Assembly (NCBI RefSeq): GCF_013744875.1
Contig: NZ_CP059399.1
Coordinates: 6,014,001-6,078,000 of the forward strand
From: Nocardia huaxiensis
GTDB taxonomy: Bacteria; Actinomycetota; Actinomycetes; Mycobacteriales; Mycobacteriaceae
Length of the DNA: 64,000 nucleotides
Direction: 5' to 3'
Shown: positions 1-8,031 of the stretch, one piece after another
Numbering within the stretch: the first letter of the stretch is position 1
Layout: the number at the start of each line of letters is the position of its first letter
Translations under genes and position numbers: made by a program
The notes under the pieces: generated by a model
Databases searched by the model: none
Seen by the model: the letters and a program-made list of their open reading frames with translations, nothing else
Told to the model about the DNA's origin: nothing

Positions 1-974
1 AGCACCAGTGGCACACTGCTCACCAGCGTCGAGACCAGCGTCGCGCCGCCGAAGAACAGCGCCGACAACAGCAGCATGCGGGTCGCGGTGAAGCGCGCGC
101 GCAAGGCCGCGAACGACAGCCCGCCGGCCACCGCTCCCAGCCCCAGCGCCCCGAGCATCAGTCCGTAGCCGGAAGAGCCGAGCCCCAGCCGATCTCGCGC
201 CACCACCGGCAGCAATGCCCACAGCGCGCTCGCCGGAACCATGAACAGCACCGCCCGCAGCAGGACCCGCCGGATCGCGGGACCCGAACGCACGAACCGG
301 AATCCGGCCGCCAGCGCCGCCAACGGCCGTTCGTGCGGCAGCGCCTGTTCCTTGACCGGCCGCCGCCACCACAGCAGCACCGCGACGATGCCCGCGAAAG
401 ACACCGCGTTCAAGGCGAATACGAAGGTGGGCCCGGCCAGCGACACCAGCACACCGGCAATGGCGGGCCCCACCGCGCGAGCACCGTTGACGGACAGGCC
501 GTTCAGCGCCGCAGCAGCCGGAATCTGCTCACGCGGAACAAGTTCCGGCTGAATGGCCTGCCAGTTCGGCATGGTCAGCGCCGACCCGCACCCCAGCACG
601 AACAGCAACCCCAGCAGAATGCCCGGCGTGGTGTGCCCCAGCGCGGTGATCACCGCCAGCGCCGTGGCGGTCAGCGCCATCCCCGACTGCGCCACGAGCA
701 ACAGCCTGCGCCGATCCACCAGGTCGGCCAGCACCCCGGCCGGAATCACCAGCAGCATGACCGGCAATGTGGTCGCGACCTGCACCAGCGACACCAGCAG
801 CGCCGCATTCGGCGCATCGACCAGCAGCCACTGCGCGCCCACCGTCTGCATCCAGGTGCCGAGATTGGACACCAGCTGCGCGATCCACAGGGCGCGATAG
901 ACCTTGGACGCGAAGGGCGCCCAGGCCGAGCCATTGACGGGTTCGGAACGTACTGCGGTCACCGCAGCAAGCAT
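1..974 (-). CDS. MFS exporter, C-terminus cut by window edge
   Basis: Membrane exporter of the major facilitator superfamily, probably expelling a small molecule by proton antiport; the substrate cannot be read. The left edge truncates it: about 324 codons are present from the ATG at 974 and the C-terminal part is missing. The visible part has a short polar N-terminus, a first helix around LWIAQLVSNLGTWMQTVGA, the signature-A-like loop GVLADLVDRRR near residue 80, and six or more further hydrophobic segments. The pattern fits the EntS / transmembrane secretion effector branch. It starts 16 bases after the stop of the TetR-type gene, so the two are probably co-transcribed and the exporter is under that repressor. 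Confidence 0.85.
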   Translation of the reverse strand, partial: MLAAVTAVRSEPVNGSAWAPFASKVYRALWIAQLVSNLGTWMQTVGAQWLLVDAPNAALLVSLVQVATTLPVMLLVIPAGVLADLVDRRRLLLVAQSGMALTATALAVITALGHTTPGILLGLLFVLGCGSALTMPNWQAIQPELVPREQIPAAAALNGLSVNGARAVGPAIAGVLVSLAGPTFVFALNAVSFAGIVAVLLWWRRPVKEQALPHERPLAALAAGFRFVRSGPAIRRVLLRAVLFMVPASALWALLPVVARDRLGLGSSGYGLMLGALGLGAVAGGLSFAALRARFTATRMLLLSALFFGGATLVSTLVSSVPLV

Positions 975-990
975 ATGTGCAGGCCGGGGC

Positions 991-1632
991 TCACTCCGGT
1001 CGCGGCACCGCCGATGCGGCCGTGTGCGCGGCGTAGACGGCGAGCATGTCCTCGACCATGTCGAGCATGGCGACGTCGAGGTCGGGGCGTTTGTAGACGC
1101 CGCGGACCACGGCTTCGCCGGAGAACAGGTGCAGCATCATGAAGAAGACGGGCTCGCGGATGTGGGCGGGGAAGGCGTCGAGCAGGCCGGTGCGGTCGAG
1201 GGTGGCGACGATCTCGGCGTAGTAGTTCTCGGCGATGGGGGTCAGGCGGTCGCGCAGTTCGGCGTCGGAGCGGGCGGCGAGGAAGATTTCGCGCAGGGCG
1301 TGGGTGAGGTTGGACTGCTGGGCCTGACGCAGGAAGCGCAGCGCGGTGTCCATCGGATTGTCCTGGGCGCCAAGGTGTTCCATGGCGGCGCGGTAGGCGT
1401 CGAGCTGGCGGGCGAAGATGTCGGCGGCGGTGCGCACGATCAGGTCGAGCCGGGTGGCGAACTGGCGGAACATGGCGCCGGCGGACAGGCCGGCGCGGCC
1501 GCACACCTCCTGCACGGTGGTGCGCTGGTAGCCGACCTCGCTGATGGCGGCGATGGTCGCGTCGACCAGTTTGGTCACCGTGGCTGTCCGGCGCTGCTCC
1601 TGGGTGCGGCGTGGACGGGGCAGTTCGCTCAC
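991..1632 (-). CDS. TetR-family transcriptional regulator
   Basis: Cytoplasmic DNA-binding repressor of 213 residues, the usual TetR length. The helix-turn-helix lies at about residues 30-60 (TTVQEVCGRAGLSAGAMFRQ), followed by an all-helical ligand-binding C-terminal domain typical of small-molecule sensing. It starts at a GTG preceded by AGGA. It is the first gene of a two-gene unit with the MFS exporter, so it probably autoregulates and controls export of its own inducer. A dyad at 1659-1680, 27 bases upstream, is the likely operator. That dyad is also next to the promoter of the divergent lipase gene, which may be co-controlled. The ligand is unknown. Confidence 0.9.
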   Translation of the reverse strand: MSELPRPRRTQEQRRTATVTKLVDATIAAISEVGYQRTTVQEVCGRAGLSAGAMFRQFATRLDLIVRTAADIFARQLDAYRAAMEHLGAQDNPMDTALRFLRQAQQSNLTHALREIFLAARSDAELRDRLTPIAENYYAEIVATLDRTGLLDAFPAHIREPVFFMMLHLFSGEAVVRGVYKRPDLDVAMLDMVEDMLAVYAAHTAASAVPRPE

Positions 1633-1658
1633 GACGCATCATCCTGCCGTGTGGTTTC

Positions 1659-1680
1659 GGGCATGTGCACAAGCATGCCC
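1659..1680. promoter_or_regulatory. probable TetR operator dyad
   Basis: Perfect inverted repeat GGGCATG - 8 bases - CATGCCC in the divergent region between the TetR gene and the lipase gene. Position, arm length and spacing suit a TetR dimer. It ends 9 bases before the TTGACA of the lipase promoter. Which repressor binds is inferred from adjacency. Confidence 0.55.
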
Positions 1681-1689
1681 CAGTGACCG

Positions 1690-1718
1690 TTGACACTCTT
1701 CATACCCACCCCTATTGT
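1690..1718 (+). promoter_or_regulatory. sigma-70-type promoter of the lipase gene
   Basis: TTGACA (1690-1695), a 17-base spacer and TATTGT (1713-1718) form a good housekeeping promoter reading toward the secreted lipase. It predicts a leader of about 75-80 bases. An imperfect inverted repeat ACCCACCC / GGGTGGGT spans this leader. Confidence 0.5.
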
Positions 1719-1802
1719 CTGAGACGCAACTTAGAAAACGAGCGCTCTCTATCTTAGAGGGTGGGTGTGGGCCGCGCTCTCGCGGCACGGAGGTGTTTCG
1801 AC

Positions 1803-3212
1803 ATGACAGTGGGGACCCGCAGGGCAATCGCCCAGGCGTGCCTGGCCGTCGCGGCGGGCGTGGCGGTGGCCGCCTGCCCGGCAGTGACCAATACCGTGGC
1901 GGCACAAGAGGTTCCGGTCCAACCGGCACTCCCCTTCCCGGTGCCGCCCGCACCGCCGTACCTGGATACGGCCTTCTACCAACCGGATCCGGCTCGGGTC
2001 GCGGCGGCCGCACCGGGTGAGATCCTGACGGCCCGGCAGGTGAACCTCGCCAATTTCTGGCTGATTCCCCTGAACGTGAACGCCTGGCAGCTGTCCTACC
2101 GCAGCACCAATACGCGAGGCGAGCCGATCGCGGCGGTCGCGACCGTCATCGTGCCGCATCGCGCCGCCCCGACCGGGCAGCGCGGGCTGGTCTCGTTCCA
2201 GATGGCCGAGGATTCGCTGTCCATCAACTGCGCACCCTCCTACACCCTGCAGATGGGGTCGCTGCCGAATCCGCTCAACCCGGTCATCTCCGCGGAATTC
2301 GTGGAGGTGCAGGCCATGCTGCAGCTCGGGCACGCCGTGGTCATCCCCGACCACCAGGGCCCGAACGCGGCCTATGCGGCCGGGCCGCTGGGTGGCCGCA
2401 TCACCCTCGACGGCATTCGCGCCGCGGAGAACTTCGAACCCGCGGCCCTGCCCGGCGCCGACACCCGGGTGACGCTGTGGGGGTATTCGGGCGGCGCGAT
2501 CCCGACCGGGCACGCCGCCGAATTGCAGCCCACCTACGCGCCGGACATCAACCTGGTCGGAACGGCCGCAGGCGGGCTCATGGCCGATCTGCGGATGGCC
2601 ATCGACTACAACAACAGCACCTCCAGCTTCGCGGGAGCCGTGCTGGGCGGGTTGTTCGGCGTCGCCCGCGAGTACCCGGAACTGAATCAGTTCATCGACC
2701 GGTATATGAACCCCCTCGGCAAGGGTTTGCGCCTGGTTCACGAGAACCAGTGTGTGGCACTGCAATTCGCAGGCTTCCCGTTCGTCAATCTCAAGGGGCT
2801 GTTCGACTACCCCGGCGGTGATCCGATGACGGCCCCCGAACTGCAACCGCTGCTGGACGAGCTCACCCTCGGCAAGCGCGGCGCCCCGTCGGCCCCGCTG
2901 TTCCTGTACGAGTCGCCGTTCGACGAGGCGATGCCGATCAATGCGGTGAACAATCTGTACGACACCTACTGCACCGACCCGAACTCGCAGGTCTTCTACA
3001 CCCGGGATCTGTTGAGCGAGCACGGCATCGCCGCGGTGTCGGGTGCGGGCAGCGCCGCGCTGTGGCTCAACGACCGGCTCAACGGGGTGCCCGCGCGGGA
3101 GGGCTGCCACAATCGCGACGTGCTCAGCACGATTCTCGATCCGGGCGCGCTACCGGCCTTCATCAACGCGATCGGCCAGACACTCGCGTCGGCGCTGGGC
3201 ATGCCGGTCTGA
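1803..3212 (+). CDS. secreted lipase / alpha-beta hydrolase (secretory lipase family)
   Basis: Exported ester hydrolase of 469 residues resembling the secretory lipase family (PF03583), common in Nocardia and mycobacteria. A signal peptide is visible at about residues 1-34 (basic start, long Ala/Val stretch, ending near VAAQE). The nucleophile elbow is WGYSGG, with Ser near residue 229; a YESPFDEAMP region and the C-terminal EGCHNR probably supply the acid and the histidine. The ATG at 1803 was chosen because GGAGG at 1789-1793 sits 9 bases upstream; an earlier in-frame start at 1761 lacks such a site. It is transcribed alone from a clear promoter and diverges from the TetR gene. The natural substrate (host or environmental lipids) is inferred. 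Confidence 0.85.
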   Translation: MTVGTRRAIAQACLAVAAGVAVAACPAVTNTVAAQEVPVQPALPFPVPPAPPYLDTAFYQPDPARVAAAAPGEILTARQVNLANFWLIPLNVNAWQLSYRSTNTRGEPIAAVATVIVPHRAAPTGQRGLVSFQMAEDSLSINCAPSYTLQMGSLPNPLNPVISAEFVEVQAMLQLGHAVVIPDHQGPNAAYAAGPLGGRITLDGIRAAENFEPAALPGADTRVTLWGYSGGAIPTGHAAELQPTYAPDINLVGTAAGGLMADLRMAIDYNNSTSSFAGAVLGGLFGVAREYPELNQFIDRYMNPLGKGLRLVHENQCVALQFAGFPFVNLKGLFDYPGGDPMTAPELQPLLDELTLGKRGAPSAPLFLYESPFDEAMPINAVNNLYDTYCTDPNSQVFYTRDLLSEHGIAAVSGAGSAALWLNDRLNGVPAREGCHNRDVLSTILDPGALPAFINAIGQTLASALGMPV

Positions 3213-3231
3213 TCTCCGTACGATCGGCGAC

Positions 3232-4020
3232 ATGTCAGCAACTCGCAGGTGGTGTGCGCTGCTCGCCCTGACCGTCGGCACGATCGCCGGATGCTCCTCG
3301 TCCACCGACGACACCGCGCAGCCGACGGAAACTCCCATGGGCAAGGCGTACATCTCCACCGAGGTCAAGGGGAAGCAGATCCCGGGCGGCGGCCCCTTGA
3401 CCCTGACCTTCGCCGACGACCGGGTGACGGCCAATGCCGGGTGCAATACCGCCACCGGACCCGTCACCTTGGACGGCGGCGTCCTGACCGTCGGTCAGCT
3501 GGCCATGACGCTCATGGGTTGCCCGGGTGAGACCGACGGCGCCGACGGGTGGATGGACGGACTGCTGAAGTCCGCTCCCACGTGGAAACTCGACGGTTCG
3601 ACGCTGACGCTCACCGGCAATGGCGACGGCATCACCGTCACGCTGCTCGATCGCAAGGTGGCCGCGCCGGACAAGCCGCTCACCGGGACCACCTGGGTGG
3701 TCAAGAGCCTGCTCGGCAAGGACGCACAGGTCTGGTCCCAGACCCTCGAGGATGTGAAGCCGACGCTCACCATCGCGCCCGACGGCGCGGTGTCGGGCAG
3801 CGCCGGATGCAACAGCATGATGGGCAGGGCCGAGATCGCCGGCAGCTACGTCACCTTCCAGATCGGCACCACCAGGATGGCGTGCGCGCCGGAGGTCATG
3901 GATGTCGAACGGCAGGTGCTCGAGGTGCTGAACGGCAAGACCATCACCACCATCGATTCCGATGCCCTCACCATCCGCAACGAGGCCAGCGGCACCGGAC
4001 TGGAACTGCGCGCGGAGTAG
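3232..4020 (+). CDS. META-domain lipoprotein (HslJ/DUF306-like)
   Basis: Envelope lipoprotein of 262 residues. The first 21 residues are a lipoprotein signal ending in the lipobox TIAGC, so Cys21 should be lipidated and the protein anchored outside the membrane. Two META (HslJ-like) domains follow, roughly residues 34-140 and 143-255. Each contains a GCN motif (NAGCNTATG, SAGCNSMMG) and a downstream Cys suggesting a disulfide. In E. coli HslJ is linked to novobiocin resistance and heat shock; the biochemical role of the domain is unknown. It begins 19 bases after the lipase. A TACGAT box 7 bases before the ATG and no ribosome-binding site suggest a separate leaderless transcript. Confidence 0.8.
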   Translation: MSATRRWCALLALTVGTIAGCSSSTDDTAQPTETPMGKAYISTEVKGKQIPGGGPLTLTFADDRVTANAGCNTATGPVTLDGGVLTVGQLAMTLMGCPGETDGADGWMDGLLKSAPTWKLDGSTLTLTGNGDGITVTLLDRKVAAPDKPLTGTTWVVKSLLGKDAQVWSQTLEDVKPTLTIAPDGAVSGSAGCNSMMGRAEIAGSYVTFQIGTTRMACAPEVMDVERQVLEVLNGKTITTIDSDALTIRNEASGTGLELRAE

Positions 4021-4066
4021 CGGCGACTATCGTTGCGGCGCAGGCAGGTTGCGGGAGGATGGGTTG

Positions 4067-4813
4067 ATGGCGGACATTCTGGTCGAACGCTCGGACAAGG
4101 TGGCGGTGCTGACGGTGCACCACCCGGAACGGCGCAATGCGCTGACGCCGGAGTTGTCCGGGCAGCTGGCCGCCGCGGTGACCGCGGCCGAGAACGATCC
4201 CGGAATCAGCGCCCTCGTGATCACCGGGACGCCGCCCGCCTTCTGCGCCGGGGCCGATCTGGCGGCGCTGACACAGGTTCGGGAACCCGAACTTCGCGCC
4301 ATCTACTCCGGATTTCTCGCCGTGGCCCGGTGCGCGCTGCCGACGGTGGCGGCGGTGGGCGGTGCGGCCGTGGGCGCGGGTCTGAATCTCGCACTCGCCG
4401 CGGATGTGCGCATGGCCGGACCGGGCGCTCGATTCGACGCGCGGTTCCTGAAATTGGGCACGCACCCCGGCGGCGGCATGACCTGGATGTTGCAGCGAGC
4501 CGTCGGCCCGCAGCGGGCGGCGGCCATGACCTTGTTCGGCGAGGTGCTCGACGCCGACGCCGCGCTCGCCGCCGGGTTGGCGCACCGCGTGGTGGCGGGC
4601 GATTTCGACAAGCTGGTGGAACAGGCCGTCGGATTCGCGGCCGGAGCCGCCGAAGCCCCACGCGCCCTTGCCATTGCCACCAAGCGCACCATGCGCTTGA
4701 CCGAGACGCTGACCGCGCACGCCGATGCCGTCGAGGTCGAGATCGCACAGCAGGTCGGGACCATGAACTCCGCGGACTTCGCCGCGCGGCTCGCCGAGGC
4801 CCGTCGGCGGTAG
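4067..4813 (+). CDS. enoyl-CoA hydratase/isomerase family protein
   Basis: Cytoplasmic crotonase-fold enzyme of 248 residues, probably hydrating or isomerising an enoyl-CoA in fatty acid or related degradation. The oxyanion-hole segments are visible: ITGTPPAFCAGADLAAL near residue 60 and AAVGGAAVGAGLNLALAAD near residue 100. One expects catalytic acids near residues 110 and 130; the stretch FLKLGTHPGGGMTWML has no obvious Glu pair, so it may be a non-hydratase member. The ATG is preceded by GGGAGG at a good distance. It follows the META lipoprotein on the same strand by 46 bases. Mycobacterial genomes hold many such paralogues, so the exact substrate cannot be given. Confidence 0.85.
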   Translation: MADILVERSDKVAVLTVHHPERRNALTPELSGQLAAAVTAAENDPGISALVITGTPPAFCAGADLAALTQVREPELRAIYSGFLAVARCALPTVAAVGGAAVGAGLNLALAADVRMAGPGARFDARFLKLGTHPGGGMTWMLQRAVGPQRAAAMTLFGEVLDADAALAAGLAHRVVAGDFDKLVEQAVGFAAGAAEAPRALAIATKRTMRLTETLTAHADAVEVEIAQQVGTMNSADFAARLAEARRR

Positions 4814-4873
4814 CCCGCTCACCCCGGAAAATCGTTGTCGCCGACCCGATTCGGGCCGGTAGCGTGCCGCCCC

Positions 4874-5431
4874 ATGAACAATCGATTGGTGAATGTGGTG
4901 GATGTGGAGGCCACCTGCTGGGAGAAGGCCACGCCGCCGGGACAGTTCAGCGAGATCATCGAGATCGGCCTGTGCGTCCTGGACGCCCGGACTCTCGAGC
5001 GCGTGGAGAAGCACAGCATTCTGGTGCGTCCCGAACACTCCACCGTCAGTGAATTCTGTACCCGGCTGACCACTCTCACCGCCGAGCAGGTGGGTGCGGG
5101 CATCTCCTTTTCCGAGGCGTGCGCGCTGCTGCGCACCGAGTTCCAGGCCGATTCCCGTCCGTGGGCCAGCTGGGGTGATTACGACCGCAAGCAGTTCGAA
5201 CGCCAGTGCGCGGCCACCGGTGTCGCGTATCCGTTCGGCGCGGTGCACACCAATGCCAAACTCGCCTTCTCGAGGGCCCGCGGGACCGAGAGGCGTTTCG
5301 GCATGGCCGGGGCGCTGCGCATGACCGGTTTGCCGCTGGAGGGAACCCATCATCGCGGCGGTGACGACGCCTGGAACATTGCCGCGCTCATCGCCGACAT
5401 GATGAAGGAGAATGCCTGGCCCGGCGACTAG
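4874..5431 (+). CDS. DEDDh 3'-5' exonuclease (ERI1/KapD-like)
   Basis: Predicted 3'-5' exonuclease of 185 residues acting on RNA or DNA ends with two metal ions. The four DEDDh acidic positions and the histidine are present: VVDVEATCWE near residues 8-16 (Asp/Glu), GDYDRKQF near 98 (Asp) and HHRGGDDAWNIA near 160 (His and Asp). This layout matches the ERI1-like group containing B. subtilis KapD. The ATG has no Shine-Dalgarno site but TAGCGT lies 8 bases upstream, suggesting a very short leader. It stands alone between the hydratase and the E1 gene. The true substrate is unknown. Confidence 0.8.
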   Translation: MNNRLVNVVDVEATCWEKATPPGQFSEIIEIGLCVLDARTLERVEKHSILVRPEHSTVSEFCTRLTTLTAEQVGAGISFSEACALLRTEFQADSRPWASWGDYDRKQFERQCAATGVAYPFGAVHTNAKLAFSRARGTERRFGMAGALRMTGLPLEGTHHRGGDDAWNIAALIADMMKENAWPGD

Positions 5432-5568
5432 CCGAGAGATGTGAAGTTGCGGCGGAGAGGGCGCGCCCACCTCTACTCTGATAGCCCGGCGTACGCGACA
5501 TATGGGACATATGGGAGGACGTCATCAACGACCGGGAAGCGGAGCTGGACCAGTGGTTTCGCGCGGAG

Positions 5569-7833
5569 GTGGCCGCGACGACGCCGGGGGCCGCACGACC
5601 GCAGCACGAAACCCTGACCGCCGACGGGACGCTGACCGGGGCCGACTGCCTCGAGCTGTTCGATTCCCAGGCCACCGCACGGCATCTGGATTTCGCGGCG
5701 CGCCGGCTCGGGCGGGAAGGGCACGGGTACTACAGCATCGGATCGTCGGGGCACGAGGGGAACGCCGCGGTGGCCGCCGCGCTGCGGGTGAACGATCCGG
5801 CGCTGCTGCACTATCGCTCGGCCGGATTCTTCGTACAGCGTGCGCGCAAGGTCGCGGGGTCCGATCCGGTGCGGGATGTCCTGCTGGGAGTGGTCGCGGC
5901 GGCGTCCGATCCGATCTCCGGGGGACGGCACAAGGTATTCGGAAGCAAAGCGGCGCATGTGATTCCGCAGACCTCCACCATTGCCTCGCAGCTGCCGCGG
6001 GCGGTCGGGCTGGCCTTCGCCCTCGAGCGGGCGGCGCAGCTGGGAGTGCCGTGCGAGTGGCCCGCCGATGCGGTGGTGGTGTGCAGTTTCGGGGATGCCT
6101 CGGCGAACCATTCGACGGCGGCGGGGGCGATCAATACGGCGGTGCACACCACCCATCTGGGTGTGCCGATGCCGATTCTGTTCGTGTGCGAGGACAATGG
6201 GCTCGGGATCAGCGTGCCGACACCGCGCACCTGGATCGAGCACGCCTATGGATCGCGGCCCGGGCTGCGGTACTTCGAGGCCGATGGCGCGGAAGTGGCA
6301 GACGCCCACAGCGCGGCGACCCGAGCCGCCGAATGGGTTCGCACACAAAGGAAACCGGCGTTCCTGCGACTGCGGACGGTACGCCTGCTCGGGCACGCGG
6401 GCTCGGATGTGGAATCGGCGTATCGACGGCCCGCCGAGATCGCGGCGGATCTGCGGCGGGATCCGGTGAGCAGAACCGCGCGGCTGCTCATCTCGGCCGG
6501 AATCGCGACGCCCGGCGACATGCTGCGCCGCTACGACGATATCGGCGCGCGGGTGGCGGCCACGGCCGAATCCGTGTGCGGGGAAAAGCAATTGACGAGC
6601 GCCGCGGAGGTCGTGCGCGCGCTGGCGGCGAACCGCCCGACCGTGGTGCGCACCGATGCGCTGCGCGCCGTGGAACGGCCCGGCGGTTCGTCCGGCGCCT
6701 CGAACCCCGTTGTTGCGGTGGGCCATTCCGCGACCGCCGGTCCGGTGGCCGCCGCCTTCCGCACCAAGGCTCCCCTGGCCGATCCTGCGGCGGCGAACGG
6801 TTCCGGCGGCGACAACTCCGAGCCAATGACATTGGCGCAGGCCGTCAATCGCACATTGGCCCAGCTGCTCACCCGCGATCCCGATGTGCTGGTCTTCGGC
6901 GAGGACGTGGGCCGCAAGGGTGGGGTGTACGGCGTCACGAAGGGCTTGCAGCAGACCTTCGGGGTGCGGCGGGTCTTCGACACGCTGCTCGATGAGCAGA
7001 GCGTGCTGGGCACCGCCCTCGGCGCGGCGCTCGCGGGTTTCGTTCCGATTCCGGAGATCCAGTACCTGGCCTATGTGCACAATGCCGAGGACCAGCTGCG
7101 GGGCGAGGCGGCGACGCTGTCGTTCTTCTCCGACGGGCAGTACCGCAATCCGCTGGTGGTGCGGATCGCGGGCCTCGCCTACCAGAAGGGCTTCGGCGGC
7201 CACTTCCACAATGACAATTCCATTGCCGCCCTGCGGGATATCCCCGGCGTGGTGATCGCGGCGCCCGCACGCGCCGATGATGCCGCCGCGTTGCTGCGCA
7301 CGTGCGTGTCGGCCGCGCGGGTGGACGGCCGGGTGTGCGTCTTCCTCGAACCCATCGCGCTGTACCACACCCGGGATCTGCACCGGCCCGGCGACGGCGC
7401 GTGGCTGGCGCCGATTTCCGAGGTGCGCCATGCCGAGATCGGCCGGGCGCGCGTGCACGGGACGGGCACGCACCTGACCATTGTGAGTTTCGCCAATGGG
7501 GTGCCCATGAGCCTGCGGGTGGCCCGGCGGCTCGCCGCGCGCGGCGTGCACGCGCGGGTGCTGGATCTGCGCTGGCTGTCTCCGCTGCCGATCGAGGATC
7601 TGCTCGACAATGCCCGCGCCACCGGCCGGGTGCTGATCGCGGATGAAACCCGCCGCAGCGGCGGGGTTTCCGAGGCGGTGTTCGCCGCGCTGCTCGACGC
7701 CGGGTTCGAGGGCCGCATCGCGCGGGTCACCAGTGCGGACAGTTTCGTTCCGCTGGGTCCGGCCGCCTCGACCGTGCTGCTCGACGAGGACCGCATCGAA
7801 GCGGCGGCGGGAAAGCTGCTCACCGCACCCTGA
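5569..7833 (+). CDS. fused 2-oxoacid dehydrogenase E1 (alpha + beta)
   Basis: Thiamine-diphosphate-dependent E1 component with alpha and beta chains fused in one 754-residue protein. It should decarboxylate a 2-oxoacid, perhaps branched-chain. The alpha half (about 40-400) carries the ThDP/Mg motif as FGDASANHSTAAGAINTA near residue 175; the usual GDG is GDA here. The beta half (from about 420) has FGEDVGRKGGVYGVT, FDTLLDEQSVLGTALGAA and GGHFHNDNS. No E2, E3 or regulator gene is nearby, so partners must be encoded elsewhere or it works as a stand-alone decarboxylase. The GTG at 5569 is the first standard start, but the frame is open back to a stop at 5482. A strong GGGAGG at 5513-5518 is followed only by GTC and ATC codons, so translation may begin about 15 codons earlier. 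Confidence 0.85.
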   Translation: MAATTPGAARPQHETLTADGTLTGADCLELFDSQATARHLDFAARRLGREGHGYYSIGSSGHEGNAAVAAALRVNDPALLHYRSAGFFVQRARKVAGSDPVRDVLLGVVAAASDPISGGRHKVFGSKAAHVIPQTSTIASQLPRAVGLAFALERAAQLGVPCEWPADAVVVCSFGDASANHSTAAGAINTAVHTTHLGVPMPILFVCEDNGLGISVPTPRTWIEHAYGSRPGLRYFEADGAEVADAHSAATRAAEWVRTQRKPAFLRLRTVRLLGHAGSDVESAYRRPAEIAADLRRDPVSRTARLLISAGIATPGDMLRRYDDIGARVAATAESVCGEKQLTSAAEVVRALAANRPTVVRTDALRAVERPGGSSGASNPVVAVGHSATAGPVAAAFRTKAPLADPAAANGSGGDNSEPMTLAQAVNRTLAQLLTRDPDVLVFGEDVGRKGGVYGVTKGLQQTFGVRRVFDTLLDEQSVLGTALGAALAGFVPIPEIQYLAYVHNAEDQLRGEAATLSFFSDGQYRNPLVVRIAGLAYQKGFGGHFHNDNSIAALRDIPGVVIAAPARADDAAALLRTCVSAARVDGRVCVFLEPIALYHTRDLHRPGDGAWLAPISEVRHAEIGRARVHGTGTHLTIVSFANGVPMSLRVARRLAARGVHARVLDLRWLSPLPIEDLLDNARATGRVLIADETRRSGGVSEAVFAALLDAGFEGRIARVTSADSFVPLGPAASTVLLDEDRIEAAAGKLLTAP

Positions 7834-7859
7834 ACCGCACGCCACACTGCCGGAATGCT

Positions 7860-7919
7860 GACGGCGAGCGGGAACGGGACTCTGCTGATGAGGTGGTCTA
7901 CCCGTTCCCGCTCGTCGTC
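7860..7919. terminator. long hairpin between convergent genes, probable bidirectional terminator
   Basis: Arms 7860-7878 (GACGGCGAGCGGGAACGGG) and 7901-7919 pair along 19 positions with one G-U pair around a 22-base loop. It lies between the ends of the E1 gene (+) and the UvrA-like gene (-), where a shared terminator is expected. No T-run follows, as is common in high-GC actinobacteria. Confidence 0.6.
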
Positions 7920-7974
7920 GACGCCCGTCCGGTGGGCGCCCTCGTGCCGATGAGGGGGCGGCACAAGCTTTATC

Positions 7975-7998
7975 TACGTATTACGTACGTAGATAGTA
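7975..7998. promoter_or_regulatory. orphan copy of the BlaI/CopY-type 24-bp operator
   Basis: TAC-GT-ATTACGTACGTAGA-TA-GTA has the same 24-base layout (TAC-N2-14-base core-N2-GTA) as the sites at 15312-15335 and 15767-15790 beside the BlaI-type gene. It lies between two convergent genes, where no start codon is near on either strand. It may drive an antisense or small RNA, or be the relic of a lost target gene. Confidence 0.55.
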
Positions 7999-8031
7999 TT
8001 ACCGGACGGACCCGGGTTCGCGCAACCCTCG

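Noticed and set aside
5497..5514. Short tandem GACATATGG repeat as a CRISPR or satellite
   Set aside because: Only two 9-base units with no spacers; too short for an array.
5473..7845. 790-codon minus-strand frame opposite the E1 gene
   Set aside because: Shadow of the fused E1 gene; no recognisable motif.
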